Shown piece by piece: positions 7,003 to 11,932 of a stretch of 11,932 bases of DNA. Location of the stretch: positions 1 through 11,932 of the forward strand of contig WRMT01000067.1 of assembly GCA_009777005.1 (NCBI GenBank), given 5' to 3'. Under the pieces are notes generated by a model. It was given only the letters and a program-made list of their open reading frames with translations. It was not told the origin of the DNA and did no database searches. The position numbers and the translations under genes are program-made. Origin of the DNA: Methanobrevibacter sp. Its GTDB lineage: Archaea; Methanobacteriota; Methanobacteria; Methanobacteriales; Methanobacteriaceae. Positions within the stretch are counted from its first letter, which is position 1. Every line of letters starts with the position of its first letter.

Positions 7003-7010
7003 AAAAAAAA
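7003..7010 (-). terminator. Oligo-T terminator of rnpB
   Basis: Eight consecutive T on the minus strand follow directly after the closing P1 arm of the RNase P RNA. This is the classical archaeal intrinsic termination signal. Confidence 0.75.
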
Positions 7011-7317
7011 GAGTTGATAGCCTGCCAAGAGTAACCCACCTTTTGTTTTATGCAGCATTCATCTACGCAGACTACCTTGCCTCATTACAGTAAGATCATC
7101 AGCATCTTTGTCCTTGCATCACTATAGAATAGCCGTTTCACCGATCCTTTTAATGTCAATCAGCTATTGCATCATATTCATTCATTAAAAGACGTGTCGT
7201 TTCTGCTCCAGGGTCATACTTCTCAGCATATGCTTTAGCATTATAGTTTACTGTAGTGATGGATGGAGTTTCCTTAGTTAACAATAACCAGTAGCTGCCT
7301 TTGGCTTGCTATCAAAT
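7011..7317 (-). ncRNA. rnpB: RNase P RNA (archaeal type A)
   Basis: Catalytic RNA subunit of RNase P, which removes tRNA 5' leaders. On the minus strand the ends pair to form P1: TTGATAGC (7315-7308) with GCTATCAA (7021-7014). The conserved 5' block AAGGAAACTCCATC contains AACTCCATC (7270-7262). This pairs with GGTGGGTT (7040-7033) in the 3' block ACAAAAGGTGGGTTA as helix P4, with a single bulged U, the universal hallmark of RNase P RNA. Further conserved pieces are GGTGAAACGG in the centre and GTAGATGAATGCTGC before the 3' block. The length of about 305 nt is normal for type A. The segment is GC-richer than its surroundings, as expected of a structured RNA. The exact ends are set from P1 and may be off by a few bases. 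A TATA-like TTTATTAA (7331-7338, minus) lies just upstream. Confidence 0.93.
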
Positions 7318-7420
7318 ATAAAAGCTATTTTTAATAAATTCCAATAGATATGAGAGTTATCTATAACTATCTTAATTTACAAAAATATAATCAATATTGT
7401 ATTTTAATTTAATATATACT

Positions 7421-7435
7421 TATCCATAATGGATA
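7421..7435. promoter_or_regulatory. Operator-like palindrome
   Basis: TATCCATAATGGATA is a perfect 7-1-7 inverted repeat. It begins right after a TATA-like sequence on the plus strand, a place where a bound dimer could block transcription. It is about 105 bp upstream of rnpB and 240 bp upstream of the 4Fe-4S gene, so its target is unclear. Confidence 0.4.
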
Positions 7436-7615
7436 TTATAAAAATTAGTCTCAAAAGCGAATATATGTCTAGTTTTTAGTTGATATGGTTTAAAATAGCT
7501 TAAATATAAATAAAATAGTATTTCATTTTTTGTATTGATAAATCATAGTAATTTTTTCCAGATTATTCTTTGATATTCTAGTAATCAAATGAAATTTTTT
7601 CAAATTCGTTGTATA

Positions 7616-7625
7616 CTTTATAATC
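7616..7625 (+). promoter_or_regulatory. TATA box of the 4Fe-4S protein gene
   Basis: CTTTATAATC lies about 55 bp before the TTG start codon. Initiation some 25 bp downstream would give a leader of about 30 nt carrying GGAGATT at 7663-7669. Confidence 0.4.
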
Positions 7626-7674
7626 CCTTGATTGAATTAATTTAAATTACCTAAATTATTTTGGAGATTAAAAT

Positions 7675-8544
7675 TTGTCAAAAATCACATTTTCAGATAT
7701 CAGCGTGAAAGTAATTAAATTAACATTTAATTCTCGTTTTACTTTAGCAAAGGTTTGCAAGAAAATACCCTTAATTGCCAACGTTGTTGACAAATTATTC
7801 TTTGAAGATGATGATATACAAGTTCTTCCACGAGATTCATCCATCAAAACAAATAATACTGTAATTAGTGAAGAAATTACAATAAATATGGATGTTGAAG
7901 TACCTGAAAATGTAATGCTTCCAAGCATAGTCCTTAAGAACATGATAATGAAATCCAAATATCATTTTATTATGGATTCATGTATTTGCAGAGTTTCAAA
8001 TGATTGTAAAGATTATCCCAAAAAATTAGGATGTTTGTTTCTAGGTAAAGGGTCTAAAAGAATTTCACCTAAATTGGGAAAAGCTGTTTCGCCTGAAGAA
8101 GCTATAGAACATGTGGATAAATGTCAAAAAACAGGTTTAGTTCATATTATTGGGAGAAATAAAATTGATAGTGTTTGGTTAAATACAGGTCCAAAGGAAG
8201 AACTTTTATCAATCTGTGCCTGCTGTCCATGCTGTTGTTTATGGAAAATGACACCTAATCTTCCTGAAAATATTGGAAAAAATTTTTCAAAAATGGAAGG
8301 TGTAGAACTAAAACTAGATAAAACCATTTGTATTGGTTGTGGAAAATGTGTCAAAGATATATGCTTTGTAGATGCAATCACAGTTCAAAATGGAAAAGCA
8401 AGTATAGATATGATTAAATGTAGATGTTGTGGAAGATGTGCTGAAATTTGTTCCAGTGATGCTTTAACGATTAAAATGGAAAAATATGGAGTGAAACATT
8501 CGATTAAACGTGTTGAATCATTAATTGATGTGAAATTAGAATGA
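7675..8544 (+). CDS. Cysteine-rich 4Fe-4S dicluster ferredoxin-domain protein
   Basis: A 289-residue soluble redox protein of unknown substrate. The C-terminal third is a 2[4Fe-4S] ferredoxin domain. The first cluster motif (C219, C222, C225, C230) has one extra residue before the fourth Cys compared with the usual CxxCxxCxxxC. The second (C249, C252, C255, C259) is canonical, with an additional C251. Upstream is a second Cys-rich region: CxC at 103/105, C111, C120, then the block CACCPCCC at 181-188. This CICR...ICxCCxCC pattern occurs in methanogen and anaerobe proteins of unknown role and may hold another metal centre. The N-terminal 95 residues show no motif I recognise. The start is TTG at 7675, supported by GGAGATT with 5-bp spacing. 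The gene stands alone, 1.1 kb downstream of the nitroreductase gene and divergent from rnpB. A link in electron transfer with the nitroreductase would be speculation. Confidence 0.85.
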   Translation: MSKITFSDISVKVIKLTFNSRFTLAKVCKKIPLIANVVDKLFFEDDDIQVLPRDSSIKTNNTVISEEITINMDVEVPENVMLPSIVLKNMIMKSKYHFIMDSCICRVSNDCKDYPKKLGCLFLGKGSKRISPKLGKAVSPEEAIEHVDKCQKTGLVHIIGRNKIDSVWLNTGPKEELLSICACCPCCCLWKMTPNLPENIGKNFSKMEGVELKLDKTICIGCGKCVKDICFVDAITVQNGKASIDMIKCRCCGRCAEICSSDALTIKMEKYGVKHSIKRVESLIDVKLE

Positions 8545-8598
8545 TTCCTATTTCTGATAAAAAATTTATGATGATCAAATCATATTAAAAAAGAAAAC

Positions 8599-8635
8599 TA
8601 AGAAAATTCAATCCTAATGATATTATATTTTCTTA
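8599..8635 (+). terminator. Hairpin after the 4Fe-4S protein gene
   Basis: TAAGAAAAT (8599-8607) and ATTTTCTTA (8627-8635) are perfect 9-bp arms around a 19-nt loop, 55 bp after the stop codon. The stem is all A/T except one pair, so it is weak, but the T-rich right arm could stop transcription. Confidence 0.35.
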
Positions 8636-8666
8636 TTGGATCAAATAGCCCTTCAAAACATTTCAA

Positions 8667-8804
8667 ATTCAACTATAACAATTTACAAAAAATCAGAAAA
8701 AAAAATTCTTATTCAACTATAACAATTTACAAAAAATCAGAAAAAAAAATTCTTATTCAACTATAACAATTTACAAAAAATCAGAAAAAAAAATTCTTAT
8801 TCAA
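8667..8804. repeat. Perfect 44-bp tandem repeat, three copies plus 6 bp
   Basis: Units lie at 8667-8710, 8711-8754 and 8755-8798, followed by ATTCAA (8799-8804), the first 6 bases of a fourth. The three units are identical at every position as read. Each starts ATTCAACTATAACAATTTAC and ends with a nine-A run and TTCTT. There are no spacers, so this is not a CRISPR array. On the minus strand each unit offers a nine-T tract. Complete identity in such a fast-drifting gap implies a recent expansion, probably by slippage or unequal recombination. Confidence 0.95.
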
Positions 8805-8864
8805 AACTGGAAATCTAAGTTATGAATAAAGATTATTTTCAAACTTTAAATATTAAGCCATAAA

Positions 8865-9086
8865 ATGAATGGGCAAAATGTCTATTTTGTCAGAAAGACA
8901 AAAAGAGAACATAAATCAGTTGTTTATGATATTATAGTATCATATGGATTTGGTTTAAGGTTAGATATTAAACCAACTATTACTTTTAGAAATAATTATA
9001 ATAATTTAAAAACAGAAAATAACAATGAAAAAAATAAAGCAAAAAATAAAAAAAAAGTAATAAATACAACAATAAAATACATTTAA
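8865..9086 (+). CDS. Doubtful small hypothetical protein
   Basis: A 73-codon frame starting ATG. The first 45 codons give a mixed, protein-like sequence (VYFVRKTKREHKSVVYDIIV and on), and the last 28 are almost only Asn and Lys. There is no ribosome-binding site before the ATG. The Lys-rich end is simply the A runs at 9041-9056, which on the other strand are the T tract that should terminate the adjacent tRNA gene. The frame is therefore probably accidental or the remnant of a lost gene. I recognise no family. Confidence 0.2.
   Translation: MNGQNVYFVRKTKREHKSVVYDIIVSYGFGLRLDIKPTITFRNNYNNLKTENNNEKNKAKNKKKVINTTIKYI
9041..9056 (-). terminator. Oligo-T terminator of the initiator tRNA gene
   Basis: On the minus strand a run of nine T, one A and six T begins about 32 bp beyond the tRNA 3' end. 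This is the expected archaeal U-tract termination signal. Confidence 0.6.
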
Positions 9087-9087
9087 A

Positions 9088-9162
<75 letters not shown>

Positions 9163-9270
9163 TAATGAAAAAAATACATAAAACTAGCTAAAAAAATAAT
9201 TTAAACATGAATTAAATTAATTTTAAAATAGCTATCTAAAAATTAGATATACTACAACTATTAAACATCT

Positions 9271-9283
9271 TAGTATATAAACC
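9271..9283 (-). promoter_or_regulatory. Strong TATA box, probably of the initiator tRNA gene
   Basis: On the minus strand GGTTTATATACTA is preceded by a purine-rich GAAAG, a good BRE/TATA pair. Initiation about 25 bp downstream would leave a leader of about 90 nt before the tRNA, longer than usual. A weaker box, TTTAAATTA near 9194-9205, would give a short leader instead. The same TTTATATACT core precedes the coiled-coil operon. Confidence 0.4.
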
Positions 9284-9361
9284 TTTCTATCAATATTTAA
9301 TAAAAAATTAAGATTAAAAAAAAATAAAAATTACAAAAATAGCTAAAGTTGCAAAAATATT

Positions 9362-9370
9362 AAAAAAAAA
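9362..9370 (-). terminator. Oligo-T terminator of the coiled-coil operon
   Basis: Nine consecutive T on the minus strand, about 40 bp beyond the stop codon of the second gene, followed by a further T-rich stretch. Confidence 0.55.
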
Positions 9371-9410
9371 GAGTAGTATGATTAAAAGATGTCTTTGAAC
9401 TTTCTAAAAA

Positions 9411-9911
9411 TCATTCAATTATTTCATCTAACTCTTCATCTTCTAATTTTTTTAGTCTTTCATCAAGATTATCTATTCTTTCATTAGTATAGGTTTTAAA
9501 TTTTTTAAATCTTTTCTCCAAATCATCAATATTCTTATAAGCTACTTCACATCTTTTTTCTAGTGCATCAACATCATTTTTAGTAGCTAATGACCAGTCT
9601 TTAATTAGTTCATCACTTTTTCCATCTAAAAATGCATCAATTTTTTTAGAGAAAGAATCTGTATTAATGGTTGGCATGTCAATATCTTTAAATCTAACTT
9701 TTAATTTATCCCCTACAGAAATGTTTTCACTACTTTCATCCATTTTTTCATCTCCAAGGGATACTTCAGATACATTTCCATCAGGAGTAATATTAGGAAT
9801 ATATGTTTTTACTTTAGTTAAAGTCTCTGAATTATTTTGAAAATAATAGTAAATTAAAACCACCAATGCTCCAGCAAATAGTAAAATAGCTAATAACTCT
9901 ATAGCTTCCAT
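9411..9911 (-). CDS. Membrane-anchored coiled-coil protein, unknown function (second gene of pair)
   Basis: A 166-residue protein. It starts with a hydrophobic helix (about residues 4-24, ELLAILLFAGALVVLIYYYF) and no basic N-terminus. A polar, acidic middle (25-110) has no motif I recognise. A charged C-terminal coiled coil follows at about 112-160, with heptads such as VDALEKRCEVAYKNIDDLEK and IDNLDERLKKLED. The last residues are strongly acidic. The overall plan, one TM helix and a cytoplasmic rod, suits a scaffold or a partner protein. It is 14 bp downstream of the first gene of the pair, with its own GAGGA ribosome-binding site, so the two are surely cotranscribed and perhaps form a hetero-oligomer through their coils. 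I do not recognise a named family. Confidence 0.75.
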   Translation of the reverse strand: MEAIELLAILLFAGALVVLIYYYFQNNSETLTKVKTYIPNITPDGNVSEVSLGDEKMDESSENISVGDKLKVRFKDIDMPTINTDSFSKKIDAFLDGKSDELIKDWSLATKNDVDALEKRCEVAYKNIDDLEKRFKKFKTYTNERIDNLDERLKKLEDEELDEIIE

Positions 9912-9925
9912 AATAAGTCCTCATA

Positions 9926-10339
9926 TCATAGTTTATCCTTTTTAAAAAGTTGTTTTTCTTTATTTTCAATGTCGTTAAGCATTTTTTCAAGTTTTTTATG
10001 CTCAGTTTGAGCTTCTAATCTTGCTAAACGCTCATTAATTTCATTATGTAGATATCCAACCTTATTCATCACATCAGAAGTTGATTTTCTAATATTAGAC
10101 AAATTTTCTTGCTGTTCTTTTGGTAATTGAATTGGGTTTTCCATCAATCGTTTAGATTCCAAATCTTTCTCAACCATAGCTATTTTTTTAAGTTCAATTT
10201 CTTTTTGCATTAATCTTACAGCATTATTAGATTCACTTACACGTTTCCATTGAAAAACAATGAAAATAATAGCTATAAAAGCTATGATAGCAATAATCAA
10301 TATAAAAGTTTGGTTTGGTAAAATGAGAACTGAAGTCAT
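9926..10339 (-). CDS. Membrane-anchored coiled-coil protein, unknown function (first gene of pair)
   Basis: A 137-residue protein with a short N-terminal tail, a hydrophobic helix at about residues 12-30 (ILIIAIIAFIAIIFIVF), then a mostly helical, highly charged region to the end. Two coiled-coil stretches are likely. One spans about 36-65, and the other spans about 80-135, where NEINERLARLEAQTEHKKLE shows heptad spacing. The break between them contains ENPIQLPKEQQ. The ATG at 10339 has an excellent ribosome-binding site (GGAGGT, 6 bp spacing). It leads a two-gene operon and is transcribed away from map. Its plan matches that of the next gene, so the pair may act as a membrane-tethered complex; this is an inference. 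Confidence 0.75.
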   Translation of the reverse strand: MTSVLILPNQTFILIIAIIAFIAIIFIVFQWKRVSESNNAVRLMQKEIELKKIAMVEKDLESKRLMENPIQLPKEQQENLSNIRKSTSDVMNKVGYLHNEINERLARLEAQTEHKKLEKMLNDIENKEKQLFKKDKL

Positions 10340-10718
10340 TTTTTACCTCCACAATTATTAAATGTCTTAAATTAAAAGTATTAAGTAGTATATCACATTA
10401 AGTATATAAAAATTGTGTAAATTCAATTATTACTAGAAATTTAAAGAAATAAGTTTAAGATTTCAAATAAACTTTAAAAAAAATATATTTGAAAGTAAAA
10501 AAAAATAAAAGATAAAATATTCATTAAAACAATAATAATTAGTAAAAAGAAATATCAAAAAACATTTTACACTCTAAATAATTTATACTAAAAATAATTA
10601 ATATGAATAAAAAAGCAAATTATTCTATATTCAATTGATATAAATAGAAAAAATAGCAAAAAAGCCATTAATTATCTATAATTAAATAATATTAAAAAGG
10701 AACCTATAAAGGGATATC
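10340..10718. other. Divergent promoter region between the coiled-coil operon and map
   Basis: About 380 bp of A/T-rich DNA without coding frames. It contains the operon's TATA box at 10401-10410 and a perfect 9-bp inverted repeat, TTTCAAATA (10461-10469) and TATTTGAAA (10486-10494). Toward map there are A/T-rich sequences among which no single TATA box stands out. A GGGAT ribosome-binding sequence sits at 10711-10715. Confidence 0.55.
10401..10410 (-). promoter_or_regulatory. TATA box of the coiled-coil operon
   Basis: TTTATATACT on the minus strand, about 62 bp before the first start codon. Initiation about 25 bp downstream gives a leader of about 38 nt that contains GGAGGT. Confidence 0.5.
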
Positions 10719-11639
10719 ATGATTGATTCTTATGAAAAAGCAGGAAAAATAGTATCAAAAGTAATATCAGAAGCTTCAAAACTTATAAAAAATGATTTAG
10801 CTATTATTGACTTAGTAGAATTTGTAGAAAATGAAATTACAAAAAGTGGAGCAGGAATAGCTTTTCCTTGTAATGTGTCCATAAATGAAATAGCTGCTCA
10901 TTATACTTCTCCAGTAAATGATGAAAATAAAATAGTTACTGGAGATTTAGTTAAGTTAGATTTAGGTGCACATATTGACGGATACATTGCAGATTCGGCT
11001 ATTACTATTATGGCTCCTGGAGATGATTTAGAAGAAAAGTTTGATGAAAATACATTAGCTAAAAACCAAAAATTAATTGAAGCCTCAGATGCTGCATTAG
11101 AAACAGCTATTAGTACTGTTAGAGTTGGTGCTGAAATTGGAAAAATTGGTGCTAATGTTGAAGAGGCAGTAGCTAAATATGGATTCAAACCAATTGCTAA
11201 TCTAACAGGTCATAGTTTAGATCAATGGAATTTACATTCTGGTTTGTCAATTCCAAGTGTTAATGATAAAAATACAACTAAATTAAAAGAAGGAGATGTA
11301 TTAGCTATTGAACCTTTTGTAACTGATGGAGTTGGTTGGGTAACTGATACACTAAGCCCTTATATTTACAGGTTTTTAAAAGACAAACCCTTTAGAATGG
11401 CTCATACCCAAAAAGTTTTTCGTGAAATTAAAAAAGAATATGGTACTTTACCTTTCTCCCAAAGATGGTTATCAAAAGATTTTAATGTTAATAGATTGAA
11501 TGCTTCACTAAGACAGCTATCACAAGCTATGGCAATATATCCTTATCCTGCATTAAGAGAAAAAACTAACTGCTGGGTAGCTCAAAAAGAGCATACTGTC
11601 ATTGTTGAAGGAGACAGTTGTATAATAACTACAAAATAA
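10719..11639 (+). CDS. map: Methionine aminopeptidase, type II (archaeal)
   Basis: Cytoplasmic metalloprotease that removes the initiator methionine from new proteins with small second residues. All metal ligands of the pita-bread fold are in place: D81 (KLDLG), D92 (IADSA), H165 (TGHSL), E198 (AIEPF) and E291 (KEHTV). Substrate-binding histidines H61 (AAHYTSP) and H173 (NLHSG) are also present. The insert between about residues 205 and 270, with YIYRFLKDKP, is the extra helical subdomain that defines type II enzymes. At 306 residues it is close to other archaeal Map proteins (about 295). The start ATG follows GGGAT with short spacing. It is divergent from the coiled-coil operon and has no close downstream partner in the window. 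Confidence 0.97.
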   Translation: MIDSYEKAGKIVSKVISEASKLIKNDLAIIDLVEFVENEITKSGAGIAFPCNVSINEIAAHYTSPVNDENKIVTGDLVKLDLGAHIDGYIADSAITIMAPGDDLEEKFDENTLAKNQKLIEASDAALETAISTVRVGAEIGKIGANVEEAVAKYGFKPIANLTGHSLDQWNLHSGLSIPSVNDKNTTKLKEGDVLAIEPFVTDGVGWVTDTLSPYIYRFLKDKPFRMAHTQKVFREIKKEYGTLPFSQRWLSKDFNVNRLNASLRQLSQAMAIYPYPALREKTNCWVAQKEHTVIVEGDSCIITTK

Positions 11640-11932
11640 CTTAAATACAATTAAAAGAGAAATTGAATAATACTAATAATACTAATACTAATAATAATAC
11701 TAATAACTAGACTTAACAACTATCCATTGAATTGATTAGATTATTATATATAAAACTTGTTTATTTAATATTTATTATTAAATCTATTTAATTTTCTATT
11801 TTATTAATAAAATTTATTATTTTTTAATATAAAAATTATTTTAATCTTATATTTAAATAATAACCACATTAAGAATTAAATTTAAAATTTAAAAAATAAT
11901 ATTTAAAAAAAGAAGATATTGATTATATTTTA
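11640..11932. other. AT-rich tail downstream of map with an AATACT microsatellite
   Basis: No coding frame is supported. At about 11667-11706 the bases ACTAAT/AATACT recur as an imperfect short tandem run. T-rich tracts near 11795-11826 could terminate the map transcript. Nothing else is recognisable before the window ends. Confidence 0.5.

Larger units (their letters stand above)
6561..7010. other. Gap between the nitroreductase gene and the RNase P RNA gene
   Basis: About 450 bp with no credible coding frame. It contains the palindrome after the nitroreductase gene, a purine-rich stretch at about 6655-6720, the nested hairpin at 6780-6828, a TGTGTTA/TAACACA inverted repeat (6930-6936 and 6974-6980), and the oligo-T terminator of rnpB at 7003-7010. 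Confidence 0.6.
7318..7674. other. Divergent promoter region between rnpB and the 4Fe-4S protein gene
   Basis: About 360 bp without coding frames. It holds the rnpB upstream region (right-to-left), a perfect palindrome at 7421-7435 directly downstream of a TATA-like TTTAATATATAC (7408-7419), and the TATA box and ribosome-binding site of the 4Fe-4S protein gene at the right end. Confidence 0.6.
8545..8864. other. Gap after the 4Fe-4S gene, mostly tandem repeat
   Basis: About 320 bp without a supported gene. It holds the weak hairpin at 8599-8635 and the perfect 44-bp tandem repeat at 8667-8804. A short AT-rich stretch then leads to a doubtful small frame. Confidence 0.65.

Noticed and set aside
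7668..8381. Minus-strand frames opposite the 4Fe-4S protein gene
   Set aside because: They are shadows of the Cys-rich coding frame and have no ribosome-binding site.
8667..8804. CRISPR array
   Set aside because: The 44-bp units abut each other with no spacers, and no cas gene is nearby.
10901..11188. Minus-strand frame opposite map
   Set aside because: It is antisense to conserved metal-ligand segments of Map, with no independent support.

Overview
The window is very AT-rich and almost certainly comes from a methanogenic archaeon of the order Methanobacteriales, most likely Methanobrevibacter or a close relative. The evidence is an archaeal-type initiator tRNA, an archaeal type A RNase P RNA, a type II (archaeal) methionine aminopeptidase, an Orc1/Cdc6-family AAA+ protein, a membrane protein with pseudomurein-binding-like repeats, and TATA/oligo-T transcription signals. 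The genus is an inference. The long A- and T-rich gaps and short intergenic tandem repeats look like a small chromosomal region, and no transposase, integrase or CRISPR array is visible.

Layout. (1) 1-1361: an AT-rich leader, then dnaJ on the plus strand, probably the last gene of a heat-shock cluster lying to the left, closed by a hairpin. (2) 1362-1950: a gap holding a 48-bp tandem repeat. (3) 1951-5038: four minus-strand genes: a membrane-anchored M14-like putative metallopeptidase, a zinc-ribbon/TM/pseudomurein-binding-like protein, a pentapeptide-repeat protein, and an Orc1/Cdc6-like ATPase that stops before the winged-helix domain. Gaps of about 80-180 bp mean they need not be one operon. 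(4) 5039-5891: a long gap with a 50-bp tandem duplication and the promoter of the next gene. (5) 5892-6560: a nitroreductase-family flavoprotein. (6) 6561-7674: no protein gene, but the RNase P RNA gene lies here on the minus strand (about 7011-7317), ending at an oligo-T tract. A nested hairpin and an operator-like palindrome lie on either side. (7) 7675-8544: a cysteine-rich 4Fe-4S protein. (8) 8545-8864: three perfect 44-bp tandem copies. (9) 9088-9162: initiator tRNA-Met on the minus strand. (10) 9411-10339: a two-gene minus-strand operon of small membrane-anchored coiled-coil proteins. (11) 10719-11639: methionine aminopeptidase, divergent from that operon.

How the genes fit together. 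Much of the window is protein and RNA housekeeping: DnaJ for folding, RNase P for tRNA 5' maturation, initiator tRNA for starting proteins, and Map for removing the initiator methionine. The less ordinary parts are the cell-envelope pair at 1951-3537, the Orc1/Cdc6-like ATPase without its DNA-binding domain, the coiled-coil pair beside map, and the cysteine-rich redox protein. I see no clear defence or mobile system. The strongest leads are the truncated Orc1/Cdc6 protein and the protein that joins a cytoplasmic zinc ribbon to an external wall-binding region.
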